This document shows, one piece after another, positions 10,449 to 23,055 of a stretch of DNA of 64,000 nucleotides. Source of the DNA: Rhytidiadelphus loreus (Eukaryota; Streptophyta; Bryopsida; Hypnales; Hylocomiaceae); the NCBI GenBank assembly GCA_947034895.1, contig OX344765.1:48303001-48367000 (forward strand). The letters are read 5' to 3'. Below the pieces are notes generated by a model. It worked only from the letters and a program-made list of their open reading frames with translations, did no database searches and was not told the origin of the DNA. The first letter of the stretch is position 1. Every line of letters starts with the position of its first letter. Both the position numbers and the translations under genes were made by a program.

Positions 10449-11478
10449 CCCCTAAAACTCCATCATCTTTGAAGGCCAAAACTCCCTTACAAAAAACTAT
10501 TCTAAACACAATATAGAAAATATTAAAATTGTGGATTCAATATTTGGATCTTGTTTCTAATTTGTTGAAGACTTAAAGTATACCTTTCTAGTTTTTAAGT
10601 AAAACAAACAAACAACTATTAGATTGTAATGCTTGAACTTCAAAAATTAAGCTTTAATAGTTCTTCCTAAAGGCACCATTTTGTCTCTCAAGATTTTCAT
10701 GAGACCATACATGTATCCTACAACTTAAGCAAGTTGATAGTGTTGGAAAATTGACATAAGAATATATTGAAAAAAATCAAACAAAAAAGAATATTAATGG
10801 TTAGGTTTCATCTTTCAACCTTTTAAAACAAAAATGTGTATATCCTACACTTGTTATTCTCCATAATATGTTGAGGAAATAAGTTGGGAATACATATAAA
10901 AAATTTCAACAAAAAATATTTCATATTCATACTTGGAAAAAATAGTAAGTAGAAAGAAATAGAGTATAATTCAAAACACTAAATTGTTAAGAAATTAGTT
11001 ATAGTATTGAAAAATTTCAATCCTAATGGTTGTAATGTTGTAATAAACAATCTACATTCTATGATTTTTAATTTTTTTTCAAAAATAATGAAAATTGAGT
11101 AAAATAACTAACTTCAAAGTTTATTTTAGAGTAGAGATTCCATAACTACCTGCAACCTAAAACTCCTCATAACTTTCATCTTGTCAATCAAAATGGAATG
11201 ATTCAAAACTTTCTACATATATACAAATCTAGGAAAGCAAGTTCAAATTTTTATTTCTTAAAAAAATTATTTTTTGAGCTGAAGAGCAATGAAAATTACA
11301 TATCCTACAATAAATTTTCAACCATGTAGTCAAAAGTTATGAAAACTATTGCGCTTTAAAGCTACTCCTCATGTACATGTGTGAAAATTTCAGAAAAAAA
11401 AATGAAAATGCCATTTCAATAGTGAGCTACCCCAAATCTCTATGTTACCAAAAAAACCTACAATTTGGTCCTTTAGGG
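10449..11478 (-). mobile_element. Old TTAA-flanked element
   Basis: It ends in ATTTGGTCCTTTAGGG followed by TTAA (11479-11482). The body shares TAATAAACAATCTACATTC and the two TCATAACTTT segments with other copies. The left border is less sure: CCCCCTAAAACTCC preceded by TTAC at 10445-10448 may be the eroded inverted repeat. There is no coding potential. Confidence 0.6.
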
Positions 11479-11482
11479 TTAA

Positions 11483-13268
11483 CGTGGAATGAATTATGGT
11501 AATTCCAACAATGAAAATAATTTAGCAAACCATTTAAAGTTTGACAACCTTTTGTTTTTTGGAATTGAAAAAATTAAGTTTAGAGTTAACTTTAGATGTA
11601 ATCTTAAATTCTCTTATTTTCCTATGAAATAAATCCTTCATATCTTTTACATCATTGATAATTATAGATTGGATCAAAGAATCACTTGCATCTAAAGACT
11701 TGTCTTATGCAAGATTATTTAAAAAAAAATTATAACACAATATTTTTTAACTACCTAAAAATCACAAAAAATCATTCAAATCTTGTACAAACCTTCATGA
11801 CCTTTGAAATACTTATCAAAGGTTATGACATAAAGATTACAATGTAGATCATATTCAATTATAATTTTCAAAAACTAAATGAGAAATATGAAGCTTCTAG
11901 AACTAACCCAAAATCAACAAAAATCTAAAACAATCTTGCAAAGATTAAATAAAAAAATAATTATATTTACAATATACCAATATCAATTATTTCAAGTAAA
12001 TTTTAGGTATAACAAAAGAGTAATTTCTACGACAAACGTTTCTTTCTACTAGTAAAATCCACCATATTTAAGCAACCAAATATGTCCAAATCAATACAAT
12101 TTTGTTAAAATATGATTTTAATCAAATCATCCAAAGCGAAAGAGTATGCTATTTGGAGTGCCCCTTTCCAAAAAGTGATTGCATTCTAGTAGCAAAAATT
12201 GTAATTGCATAATTTTTTGGTACAACAACATTTACAGCAACAAACAAAATCAAAATTAGCAAAGAAAAACCAATCAATTTTGTTAAAATGACTTGGTCAC
12301 CCTAAAAATCCAATACGATAACCTCAAAAGATCTTTTGCCACAAAATTCAAGAGACTATGAAAAACTTATCCAATTTAGGACATGTTAGATTTCATACCA
12401 TATTTTCTTCCATTTTAAACCTCAATCATTATTCCTTTAGGTGACCTTGTATAAAATGGGCTTAGATTGGTCCTTACTTCTCCAATCACAATGCACAAAT
12501 TGCTTTAGAAATTGACCTTCACGTCATTGTAAAGACTCTTTAAAGGCAATGAAAAATTAAAGAACCAAAAAAAAAATTGGTTAAAAACTACATGTCTACA
12601 TTACCATCTATTTCTAATATTGTTCTTGAGAGTAAGGTCACAATTGTATTTTCACTAGAGTATGATGTTAGCAAATAGAATCTAATATATATGTTGCCAA
12701 TAGTGTCACACTGAAATACAAATTGAAATGTTTGGTATTGAATTGAACAAACATCATCTTGCATAAAATTGTTTGACATTCTAACGTAATCTCAACATCT
12801 ATGGTTTGAAATTGTCTAACAACAGTGCATTTTCCATCATTTAGGATTTGTAAACATCTTGAAGTTTTCTATTTGCAATATTCAAATGATTTGTTTGAAG
12901 TTGTTTATCCAATCAACCTTGCCTAATATATTTATTTGGCCAAAGCCAAATATAATTAGTGTACATTCATCTATCATTCCATCGATCCATATGAGATGCC
13001 ATGGATGTGCATGATACAAAATCTTCAACCAAACCTAAAAGAAAAGTACACATAAATAACTGTAAATTTGTCTCAACCAAGATTACTCTTAAAAGGAAGA
13101 GACCAATTATAAGATTGCCAACCAAAAATGATTGGATGTGTGCATTCTTTGTACATTCAATAATCTTGAAAGTCATCCATTGGATGCAAATCATCTATAC
13201 CATCCTTCCAAGGTAAAATACATATTTGGACCATCTAGCTCTATTTTTAGCCAAAGTTTGCACTATAC
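11483..13268. other. AT-rich intergenic stretch
   Basis: I see no gene or clear element boundary here. Short open frames on both strands (for example 12588-12779 and 13001-13216) have no recognisable domain and look like chance frames in AT-rich DNA. Confidence 0.6.
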
Positions 13269-13272
13269 TTAA

Positions 13273-15160
13273 TTCTTGAAGGACCAAGGCCTTTATTCTG
13301 CCAAAAACACTCAAAACTGCCATTCTTGTAACAAAAAATTGAAAAAATTGAAAATTGTTTATTTTTCACATCTAACCATAGGATATTACACCTAACTAGT
13401 ATGAAAATGTGTGGAAAAAATTTCAGAATTTTTGGCCATATAGATTGTAAGATAACTGCGTTTAAAGTGTCAAAAACAAGTTTTTCAGCATATTGCGGGA
13501 CTAGATTTTTCGATTTAAACATTTTTAACTTAAATGTTTTGCACTACAGAGTTTTGAGCTTTAAATATTTATAGTGAAAAATTGAATTGAGACTCTAGGG
13601 GAAAAAAAAGAAATCCAAAACAACTTAATTTTCATTCTTAAAAAAATTGTTAGGTAGAAGTAGGTATGAGATAGAAGGAAAATCTAAACTATTAACATCT
13701 TTTAGATGGAATTAAAATGCACTAATCACAATGGTAAGATTGTTCTAGCAAGAAAACCAAACCATGTGAAACTCTTTTTTTCCTTAACCCTTCATCGCCT
13801 GAAGTCCAAACAAGGTAAAAAACAGCGTTTCTTTTGAAGTGTTGTAAATTTAGATGTCGCTAAGTTATAGAAATCTTAACCGTACAATATTGTAGTGAAC
13901 ATGTTGTAGATGACACAGAAAAAATTTGAAGCCATTTGATTGCTTGGATTGAAAGATTATAATGTTTTAGTGTTAAAAAAGGATGCTGAAATTTTCCAAA
14001 AAACACATTTGGAGGTGAAATTCGACTTCTAAACCTACTCAAATGAAAAAACTTGAGACTATAAAGTGATTCAAAATCAACATATAAACACATTGGTGAA
14101 AAAAAATATCATTCAATTGACTCAATGTGTCTGCAAAACAAATTTGAAATGTCAAAAAATAGCATGAAAAGTTGCAAAAAACACCATGTAAGGCTAAACC
14201 TCCTCCACTAAAAAGCATCTCAGTCACATTACTTTTTGTATTCATGTGAAATTTTAGCCACACAAACTAGATTAGTATGCACAACTTTCACAAAAGAAAT
14301 TATTGAAAATGGACATTGTATGAAGAAGTTACAAGCCACCAAATTTCACTGTAACCCGAAAATGGCTGGATTTTAAATTTTGAATTGCTCCCAAACATTC
14401 AAAGAAGCTTGTATTGACATGAAAATTTTACCACAATAACTAGAATAAAAGGAGAACACAACCCAACAAATTTTATTGAAATAGAATATTGTATGAAGGA
14501 GATACCCCCCCCCGAAGTTTCAGCCATCAAATGCAATTTGGTGAATTCAAATTGAATCTGTGAACTTTGATTGGCTCCCATTTAATTTGTAAATCTTGGA
14601 TTGATCTGAAAATTTTACCACACAAACTAGAAGAGAGAGCGCAACTTTACCAACAAGTTTTATTGAATTCGGATATCGGATGCAAATGTTACAACACTTT
14701 GAATTATACATGAGGACACTTTTCGTCCCCTCAGGCGATGAAGGGTTAGATTGCAAAAATTGCATTCAGAAATGAATACTACAAATTAATTTTTTCAAAA
14801 AGATGCTCTAATTGCCCGCAAAACAAGATTGTCCATAACTTTTTCATAACAAATCCAAATAGATAGAATGAATAAAAGCTTTCCATGTAGACAAAAATAT
14901 AATCTATAAGGGAAAAAAATTAAAAAAATTAAAAAATTAAATTAAATCTTTTTTTTGCTACCCCCCGTCCCTTGTTTTGAGCTTATTTGGACATAACTTT
15001 TGTACAGGGCACAGATTGAAAAATAAAATTATATTTTCATAAAGCTTATCAATTGTTCTATCTTCAAAAAAAATTACAAAAAATCAAGGCAAAATTTCAG
15101 CCTATAGGTACTTGCCCAAAATCCCATTTGTCCCCGGAAGGAATAATGGTCCTTTAGGAG
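13273..15160 (-). mobile_element. TTAA element, interrupted by a second TTAA element
   Basis: In reverse orientation the copy starts at 15160 (GGTCCTTTAGGAG next to TTAA 15161-15164) and ends at 13273 (TTAA at 13269-13272, then TTCTTGAAGGACCAAGGCC). The body aligns throughout with the copies at 32672-33606 and 38359-39286. A 958-bp element at 13788-14745 splits it; without that insert the copy is about 930 bp, the same as its relatives. Confidence 0.85.
13788..14745. mobile_element. Nested TTAA element with distinct termini
   Basis: The termini are CCCTTCATCGCCTGA and its inverse TCAGGCGATGAAGGG. The flanks are TTAA (13784-13787) and TTAG (14746-14749, one change from TTAA). Comparison with the uninterrupted relatives at 33061-33130 and 38740-38820 shows host sequence resuming directly after the right flank, so TTAA is the target. 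The interior has no convincing coding frame. Only one copy is in the window. Confidence 0.88.
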
Positions 15161-15164
15161 TTAA

Positions 15165-16150
15165 ACTCTTTGTAGTGCCCCTAATCAAGGAGTTGACAAA
15201 TTACCAAGTTTGAAAACCTAAGAACATCTTCATCCATTCATGCAAGATACCCTGAATATTTCCAAATTTTGAATGAAAAGTGTACCATTATACTAGGATC
15301 CATATCCAAATTTTCTTTGAAATGTCAATATTGTTATATTAGAGGATATTCATGACATTGGTATTTTTTCAAGTCTAGTATCTTGAAACCTAATTTTATA
15401 CCAATCCTATTTTCTATAGAATTTTGTGTACTTGAATGCTACAATTTTGGTGCTCTAAATCGTTTCAATATATAAAAAATGGCATTGTAACCTACCAATT
15501 TTGAAGGGAAAAACAATCCTTCTCAATAAAACTTTTTCATTTACAATTAATAAGTTTTCACAAAAGTTAATAATCAACTTTTTGCTTTTGCACATCCTAA
15601 CTTGCCTAGAAGTATTTACAATGAGTGGTTTGTGTAGATTAAAAAAGTGGCATGCCGTCCAAATTCAACACCATTTTTTTTGGTGTCAATGAGATTTTTT
15701 GCCCTCGTGGAAATGCTCTATGGGCATCGCCACTTGTACATCAAAACCCTAAAGATGGGCAAATCTTGGATGAGAAGTGTGCAATGAATGTTTGGATTTG
15801 ATTCTAGATTCTTTTTGCCATCACAAAAGTTGTTTATCTATGGATTTTGGCAACTTTGCCAAGTACTCTACAAATAGTAATGTTACATGCCATAACAAAT
15901 GAAAAAAATTATTTTAGTTTTGCACACTAGGAGAGTTGTAGTTAGTTGGAAGTTGATATAGTAAGTTACCAAGGTGGAGTAAACAAATGAAGTAAACAAG
16001 TGATCCACCATCAAAATTAAATAAGTGCCTTTGCTTTTCTACCGGGATGAAATTTTGCAATTGGATTCATGAATTCCAGTGGAACCTCATAGGTTCCACT
16101 GGCAGTTTCTATCACTTGGACCATCACTCGGGATAGTTTTAGGTCATGTT
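15165..16150. other. Intergenic sequence, no feature recognised
   Basis: This is AT-rich, apparently non-repetitive DNA within the window. The open frame at 15501-15692 has no domain signal. Confidence 0.55.
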
Positions 16151-17010
16151 GGACTTGTAGGACCGGTTTAGCGACCTGCTCTGAAGGATAGAGGCAACTC
16201 GTGCAAGGAACTACAGTATTTTGGTGGGGGTGGGGCGGTGGGAAACGTGCCCGTGTGTATACAGTATCTACGGTACTACGGTATCCTCTTTCCGCCAGTC
16301 ATCCCTCCGCATTTGGTTGACGGGGTGATTCACGTTGCTCGCCCGTAGCTCCCATTTGGACTGAAATACCCGAACGTAGGTCGTTTGGAAGCCAGAAATG
16401 ACCTGTTGGACTCTTGACTCCCCTGGTGGTACGCAGTCAGTCAGTCAGACTGGCCGCAGCCAGCCCGAGCCCCGAGGGGAGGAAACCGCCCCGGAAACCG
16501 TTGGGAATCTCTTGCGACGGACGGACACTCCAATTCGGGTTCTCAGCAGCAGTTGCTTGCAAGCCAAGCATGCTGTGGGACTGACACGCAAATTCATGCG
16601 AAAGGAGCTGAGCCCCGCCTCCCTGGGGTCCCTGGGGTCCCTGGAGTCCCTGGCTCCCTGCCTGCCATTGTGGTGTCGGAAGCTAGCGTCAGGAGTTACG
16701 TGAGGGCTCCTATCATACCGCATGCAGTAAGCTTAGAAGTTATAGGACCTAGGATTTAAGTTCGTACTGCTCTGGCGGGTGCCAATGCAATAATAATCAC
16801 TTCAAACCCCGGCGTACCCGACCTGAGAAACTCATGTGTGTCAGACAGATATTAGGACCGGAGCTACGCTGAGGGTGTAACAAGAAATTGGAGCAGTCGT
16901 CAGTCGTCAGTCATCAGTCAGGGTTTCAGGGATATAAGGTATGGCTCTCCGGAGTCAGGTACTATGTTAACGTGCTTTCCTCAAGTTGCTGCTGAACCCT
17001 GAAAAGGACG
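16150..17010. other. GC-rich, CpG-rich island of unknown function
   Basis: Base composition switches abruptly from AT-rich to GC-rich with many CG dinucleotides. The island contains clustered GTCAGTCAGTCAG-like runs (about 16435 and 16895) and a short tandem repeat of CCCTGGGGT near 16620-16655. The open frames on both strands here (16398-16759) are mutual shadows with no domain. It could be a promoter or first exon of an unrecognised transcript, or the remnant of a GC-rich repeat. Confidence 0.4.
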
Positions 17011-17207
17011 AGACGGTCACCGTGTGAATTGTTGGCTTAAAAAAATGTAAAAGCACTCATTGGAAGTCAAACTACTGTACAAGACATTCCCTTTTCATAC
17101 AAAATTTGGAGGATGAATAGTTGAACTCCTCTCCTCTCCTACATGGAGAGATTCTTTGTCATTCATCAACTAGAAAACATCCTCCTCCGGGTTGTTTATG
17201 GGTTAAC
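17010..17207 (+). repeat. Dispersed repeat shared with 58800-59005
   Basis: From CACCGTGTGAATTGTTGGC through GGAGGATGAATAGTTG and ACATGGAGAGATTCTTTGTC to CCTCCTCCGGGTTGTTTATG the segment is close to 90% identical to 58803-59002 in the same orientation. The variable middle is a pyrimidine tandem, CTCCT here and CTACC there. The element type is unknown. Confidence 0.8.
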
Positions 17208-17520
17208 CATTAGAAAGTGTGGTAAGAAATTCAAATTTAACCCTGCAAGGATGCGGCACTTTGCCACCACGGTAGTCACCAAAATTATTGGATCAATAGG
17301 TGCATTCTTTGAAGACATCCATTCAACCTTTTAGGCCTACACCATCCCTCCAATAGGTTTAATATCATGGTTTACATGATTCTTTGATAACTAAAATGTT
17401 TTGGCAAAATGTTTGTTAAAATTTAGCGAATGGTGGAATGTACACCTATCATGGACAACAACTAATTTGTTCACCTAATTGAAATACAACTAAGAGCCTT
17501 GTTTATGTTTATGTTAACTC

Positions 17521-18290
17521 CTAAAGTCCCATTGTCCCCTCAAGGGACAAAATGGATTTTGGGTAGGTTCCTACAGCCTCAATATTCATCATGATTTTTG
17601 AAAACTTTTTATGAAGATAAAAAACATATTAACTTTGTGGAAATATAATTTTTATTCCAATCGATGTTGGAAACAAAAGTTATGGCACAAAATGTCATTT
17701 TTTCTAGTGTTGCAGGCAAAAACCTCGTCACACACAAAATAAAATTATTTTAAAAAGTTTGTTCCTCGTAGATTGTAATTTTTCTAAATGAAAAGCTTTG
17801 ATTCATTCCATTTGGATTTGTTATGTGAAAGTTATGGACAATCTTACTTTTCAGGTAATTACAGGTTCTTCTTGAAAAAAGAACTTATAGGATTAATTTT
17901 TTAATGCAATTTCTACAATTTTTCAAACAATTTCTTTTGGCAAGGTTAAGTTTGCTTGCTAAAACAATCTCACCATTGGGATTATAGTGTCTCAATCCCA
18001 CTTTAGAGCTATTAATGATTTAGTTTTTCTTTGGATCTTGAACCTACTTCTACTTAATAGCTTTCAAAGAATGAATATCAAGTTTTTTTTTTTTTAAATT
18101 TCTTTCCTAAACTTTCAACTTGGTTCTTCAACACAATTTTTTTTTAATTCAAAGTCTGAAGTGCAATTTTACTGAAGTGCAAACTTTATGAAATTTTTAC
18201 CACATGATTTAAGACAAGTAAAGTACAAAATCCTATGGTTAGATTCTAAAACAAATATTTTTTCTTGTATTTTTGGATGAATGCAATAGA
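17521..18290 (+). mobile_element. TTAA element, right end eroded
   Basis: It starts after TTAA (17517-17520) with CTCCTAAAGTCCCATTGTCCC and keeps the subterminal hairpin GTCCC...GGGAC. The body matches other copies (AATCTCACCATTGG, CTACTTCTACTTAA). Sequence corresponding to the region before the right inverted repeat has suffered an internal deletion, and the right terminus is not recognisable. Confidence 0.65.
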
Positions 18291-19440
18291 ACTAGCAATT
18301 TTGAGTAATTTTTAAAAACATTCTAGTTTGACTACTATAATCTTTTGAGTAGTAGGGTCAAAAGATGTGTCTTTTTTTCCACACCTCTAGGTCTCTCTTG
18401 ACTACCAATCAGTACGGTAGGATTATGTGAATCTCTTTTTAAGAGAAAGCTTGAGCGGATTGAAGTTGAAATGGTTTGGATATCACTGAATTTGCTCTAG
18501 GCGCTCAGGGATTAAGACCTTGGTGTCATCTAGATTCTCCTTTTTCCAATTCTTTAGGCATCACAAGTTGCAAATTGTAGTGGAGTTATGAAGCTATTTA
18601 CATCCACGATTCTTTTAGCTAAGCCAATTCATCCAATGTAACATTCAAAACTTTGTTGTTCCAAACTAAAATGTAGGATATCAACGAATAATCCAATGAT
18701 AATAAAGAATTTAAGATGTTGAACACTTTGCCTCAAACTTCTTCCTAGACATAACATTCTACTAGTGAAGCATGAGTCTCTTGAACATTGTTGAAGCTTC
18801 CTGTTAAAGAATTGGAAGAAATTAAAGAAACATCCTTATTCACAATCAAAGAAAATATCTCTAAAATGGAATTAGAATGCACTTATGCCAAAGGTGAGAT
18901 TGTTCTTGAAAGCAAACTAAACCATATGGTATGTCAACTACAAGGAAAACAAGGTGAAGTATAATAAAGAGAACAATAAATATTGAAAGATTAATTAAAG
19001 AATCATCCTTATTCACAATCCAAGGAAGTGTAGCTACGTATTTGATCCTTTTGAAGTCATATTTTTAGATTCTTTCCTATATACTTGGATTTTCTTTAAA
19101 ATTGAACTAAATGGAAAGTTGGGTCAACCCTTAATTAGTCATCCCAAAGGACATCCCTTAATGACCCTTTCACCAAGGTACATTAGTCATCCCAAAATTA
19201 GTTTCCTTGAAAGTCATTCATCATATAATTTTAGTCCTCAATGTCCTTCCAACCTTAAGGTCATCTTACAAGTGAGCTCGGTGGGCAAGCTTTGTACTAA
19301 TTCAATCAATAAGACAAAATAGGCTCCACCAATTGTCTTGCCGAGGTGAGCAAGCAAGGAAAGGAGGAGTTGAAGTTTCACCGATATTGGTGGACAACCT
19401 CATTGGTGAAGGCTAGTCAATCTTGAGAGAATCTAATACA
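18291..19440. repeat. Intergenic, with a fragment of a TTAA element
   Basis: The segment 18846-18925 (AAAATGGAATTAGAATGCAC ... GGTGAGATTGTTCTTG) is a piece of a TTAA element in reverse. A direct repeat CATCCTTATTCACAATC occurs at about 18827 and 19006. At 19130-19210 the phrase TTAGTCATCCCAAA occurs twice. I see no gene. Confidence 0.4.
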
Positions 19441-21309
19441 TATTAATTTTCTTACTGTATCCTTCCCCACCAACCAGCTTGACATGAAAATAGCAGCTCC
19501 TGTGAAATTTCCCCAAAGACCAATACATGTAAGGAGGCCCTTACTGGGTTAAGAATGTTGTGGATATTGCCGCTGATTTTGAGCCCAAAACCGCTCCCAA
19601 AGAAGACAACGCTGCCGGGCCATCCCATTCTGTGCGACAATTACGTCAGCGTCACAATTACGTACCTTCTCACTCCCACCTGAGGACGGAACACCTTCAC
19701 TTATTATTAGTTATTACTATCTCGTGAGAAGGCCCTCCCTTCAGTCCCTCTGTCCTCTCGGTGGGCTGTGCTTCCGAAATCAGTGGGCGACGAGGTTAGC
19801 ATTCCCTTGCCATGCGACTCATGCAGCTTGTGTGACAGCCGCGGGTCTGATGGTGATTCCTACACATGGTGCCTTCTGTACCGAAGACTGATGCCCGAAG
19901 ACTGGTGCCCGACTGGTTTGAAACGCTTTCATCATTGACTCCTCGTCCGTCTCACCAAGTACTACTCAACCTTCGCAGGCGTGAAGACGTTCGTTGTGAC
20001 GGGAACCGTATCCAAACTTATCGCAACCTCTCCAAACGTCAAAAGCATGGTACTTTCAACTCTTTCTAGTGGGGACAAACGGACTCACAAATGCATTCTC
20101 ACATGGGTTCACACAATTGGATGTGTGGAAGGTGGTCAATCGCATGTACACATTCTACGACTGATTGGAAGGACATACAGGGAATGTGCAATTATAAAGA
20201 GTGCTGAATGTGCTCGATAGAGAAGGCTTGTAAACCCTGCCAAATGGTAGTAAGAAAAACATTTACGGCTTTATCATGGGAGATCCTACTGATTGATTCA
20301 TGTTCTCAATGTCTTTGAATGGAAATTGAGTTGTCTAATTTCGAATGTGTGTAAGCAATTTATACATAGTGATAAAATTTCGATCTTAAAAAATTTCATA
20401 CCGTTCTGTACATGTGCAGGGGACACGAATGGCAATCAGTGAGTGACCAATCTACCTCAGACGTCACCGGCTTTGAAAGCGGTAGTTACCGCAGGCCCTG
20501 GATGGATGAAGCCTTTCGGTTGCAGCCTGGCTTTGAGATGGACTATTGTCAAAGATTAGGTAGTTATATAACGACTGCACGCTCGACATTCTCTATAAGC
20601 AGCTGCGGATCAAGTACACATGCAAGAAAATTAGCAAAGCTTTAGCGTTTCATATCACAGACAAGGAAGGAAATTTTCAACAGCAAACACACAAAAGTGG
20701 AAGCAGAGACACAGTGTAAACAGTCATGGTATGGCAGCAAAAATGGGAGTTTCATTATCAATGCTGAAAAATTGCTGACATTGATTTGGAATATTTTCTT
20801 TTTCTTTTTTCACAAGGGTCTGCTGATCCCCCAAAGTAAACTATCTACACTACACCATTCTTACAGCGGTCCACAAAAAAAAGGACAGCGCAAAGCTTGC
20901 TCAACATCTCGAGCACTGACATCCAGTGCTGGATGCGAGTCATGCTGGCTGCAAACGCGAGGCAGCAGAGACCTCAAATGGATGCCGCTGTCACTGGGCA
21001 GGGCGAATCGGGACTAAATTCCTTTCAGTTGATAACAAATGTACAAGCTGTCTACTTCATGGACTGCCAAAAAACCAAAAGGTACGTATATACATATGGA
21101 ATAATCAACAAGGTGCCATGATTCCAGCAGCGTCGCAGTCGATCAGCAATCCTCGTCACCATCGAAATGCGACCTTCTCGTACGCAACGATAACGTTGCA
21201 ACGGAAGACTCTGAAAATTTTGTCAAATCTGTCGCGTAAAGGCCGCAACGAAAAACTCTGTAAAATCTGTAAAATTCGTGGCGATGGTCGCTTCTGAACA
21301 TCTGTAAGT
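19441..21309. other. Mixed-composition downstream flank of the NCED gene
   Basis: This stretch is less AT-rich than the surrounding transposon DNA and shows no repeat shared with the rest of the window. The part nearest 21309 is presumably 3' UTR of the minus-strand gene, but no unambiguous poly(A) signal is visible. Short plus-strand frames (19866-20220 and 20412-21297) carry no domain. Confidence 0.4.
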
Positions 21310-23055
21310 CTACTTGGACAGTAGCAAATCTGCGGCAGGGATGAATGCGCCATGGAACCCGTATGGGACGCGCGACGGCAGCTTGACGGACGCGACGGGC
21401 GCGAGCGCCGGTGACGCCGCGTCCAAAACCAGAAGCTCCGAGAGCCCCGACTCTTCGTCATGGCAAAACGCGAGCAAGTATCCGTCGTCTTCCGCGGCGT
21501 CTGCGGTGCGCGGCACGAACACGGGCTCCCCGCCAAAGCGACGCGCGCCGTAGTTGTACCTTGCAACTACTTCCCCCGTTTGCAAGTCCACTTTGGCGAT
21601 CCCCGATACCTTCGGCCATGGCTCCACGATGGCGAGGTACATGAATCGAGTCTTCACGCCGACGAAATTAGGATTCATTTTCCCCACTTCTAAGTTCAAG
21701 CTCGAAAGCTCGCGCTTGCTCGCCTTCCCCGTGACGCGGTTCAACCTCACCTCCGTGAGGAGCGCGCGCGGCACCTCCGACGTTTTGAAAATGATATCAG
21801 CCGGTGTCATGGAGGATCCGATGACGACGACCTCGTCGCCGTCCTCCCAGGCGTTGTACAAATGGAAAAAAAAGCAATCGGGCACTTCAATCCACTGAAG
21901 CTCGGCTTCCGAGGTAGCGTACTTGGGCATCACGCCAAACCGCGGCGTCTTCTTGGGATCCAGCACCACCGGGGAGCCTCCCGTCAACATCTCCTTCAAC
22001 CGGAACACGATCTGTTGATCGGGGATCACCACGAAATTCTCCGTGATGGCGAAGTCGTGCGTCATGGCGGCTTCGGGTAATGTGATCGGAACCTCCGCTT
22101 TCTTCTCCCCGTCCGCGCCGAAGATCAAATATTTCAAATACGGCGCGGACATAACATTGTAACTAAGACTAAACAGCTCACCCGTGTGGGGATCAATCTT
22201 CGGGTGCGCGATCATGGAATGCTTCAGCTGGCCGTGGAAATCATACCGCCCCACCGTCTCAATGTCGTCGTCATCTGTAAGCCGCACCTCCACGGGCAAA
22301 TCGTCCTCCGAAATCGCGAGCAAGCGCTTGTTGAAGTAAACCAAGCCCGCATTCGCCATTCCCATTCCTTGGGAGGCGTCCAGGATCCCGCAAAGCGCCC
22401 GCGTAAAGTGCACCAGCAGGCGCGCCACGCCGCCATACCCGTGAAGCTCCCCGATGGGCTTGGGAAAGAACGAGCGCCCTTGCCGATCCTCCTCAATGAA
22501 GCGGTAGGTTCTCGTGTAGCGGCACGCATAGCCAACGGAGCCGTTGCGGAAAGTCACGGCGTGCAGCATGCCGTCGCCGTCGAAGAGGTGGTGACGACCC
22601 GTTGGAAAAAAGTGCGGATTCGGCCCGTTGCGGACGTAAACGCCTTCTAAGCATTCTGGGAGCGATCCTTCCACTTCCAAGTCGTGACACGTCGGGGATT
22701 CCTCCACGGGCGAGAAGTTGCCTTCTAATTGCACCAGAGGATCCACGGTGGAGGGGAGAGGCTCATTCTCGTCCCAATGCAAGTTGCGCTCCACGGCGTC
22801 GATCACCTTGTCCACCAGCTTTTGCGCGAAGTTTAGTGGCTTCGGGTGCCATCTCTCTGGCGAAGACGATGACGACGACGTCGAAGTGGTAGTTCGCGGA
22901 TTCTCCAGAAAGAGTTTGGGCAATTCTGTGACTCTGCGACCCGCCACTGCCTGCCCGCGGTGTCGGCTTTCAGGAACACGGCGATCCCCGACGAAAGCCT
23001 GGCTATTGCTGCCCAACCGGCTGCTGCTACTTCCTAATTTCGCAATACAAGCCAT
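21310..23055 (-). CDS. NCED: 9-cis-epoxycarotenoid dioxygenase (NCED), intronless
   Basis: The enzyme cleaves 9-cis-violaxanthin or 9'-cis-neoxanthin at the 11,12 bond to xanthoxin, the committed step of abscisic acid synthesis, in plastids. The product is 581 aa, normal for the family. Residues 1-70 are Ser/Arg-rich and fit a transit peptide. A helix-rich segment ([18 protein letters not shown], 75-92) precedes the beta-propeller. All four iron-binding histidines are present: H284 (MIAHPK), H333 (MTHDFAIT), H398 (FFFHLYNAW) and H568 (SRVPYGFHG). Likely second-shell glutamates are E250, E478 and E510. [12 protein letters not shown] and SRVPYGFHG favour NCED over CCD1 or CCD4. The open frame continues upstream to 23277, but the ATG at 23055 is the only in-frame ATG before an upstream TGA. 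The lack of introns is normal for NCED genes. GC content is far above that of the neighbours. Confidence 0.95.
   Translation of the reverse strand: MACIAKLGSSSSRLGSNSQAFVGDRRVPESRHRGQAVAGRRVTELPKLFLENPRTTTSTSSSSSSPERWHPKPLNFAQKLVDKVIDAVERNLHWDENEPLPSTVDPLVQLEGNFSPVEESPTCHDLEVEGSLPECLEGVYVRNGPNPHFFPTGRHHLFDGDGMLHAVTFRNGSVGYACRYTRTYRFIEEDRQGRSFFPKPIGELHGYGGVARLLVHFTRALCGILDASQGMGMANAGLVYFNKRLLAISEDDLPVEVRLTDDDDIETVGRYDFHGQLKHSMIAHPKIDPHTGELFSLSYNVMSAPYLKYLIFGADGEKKAEVPITLPEAAMTHDFAITENFVVIPDQQIVFRLKEMLTGGSPVVLDPKKTPRFGVMPKYATSEAELQWIEVPDCFFFHLYNAWEDGDEVVVIGSSMTPADIIFKTSEVPRALLTEVRLNRVTGKASKRELSSLNLEVGKMNPNFVGVKTRFMYLAIVEPWPKVSGIAKVDLQTGEVVARYNYGARRFGGEPVFVPRTADAAEDDGYLLAFCHDEESGLSELLVLDAASPALAPVASVKLPSRVPYGFHGAFIPAADLLLSK

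Noticed and set aside
16398..16759. Overlapping open frames in the GC-rich island
   Set aside because: Both strands are open because stops are rare in GC-rich DNA. No recognisable domain, and the Pro/Gly repeats come from a nucleotide tandem.
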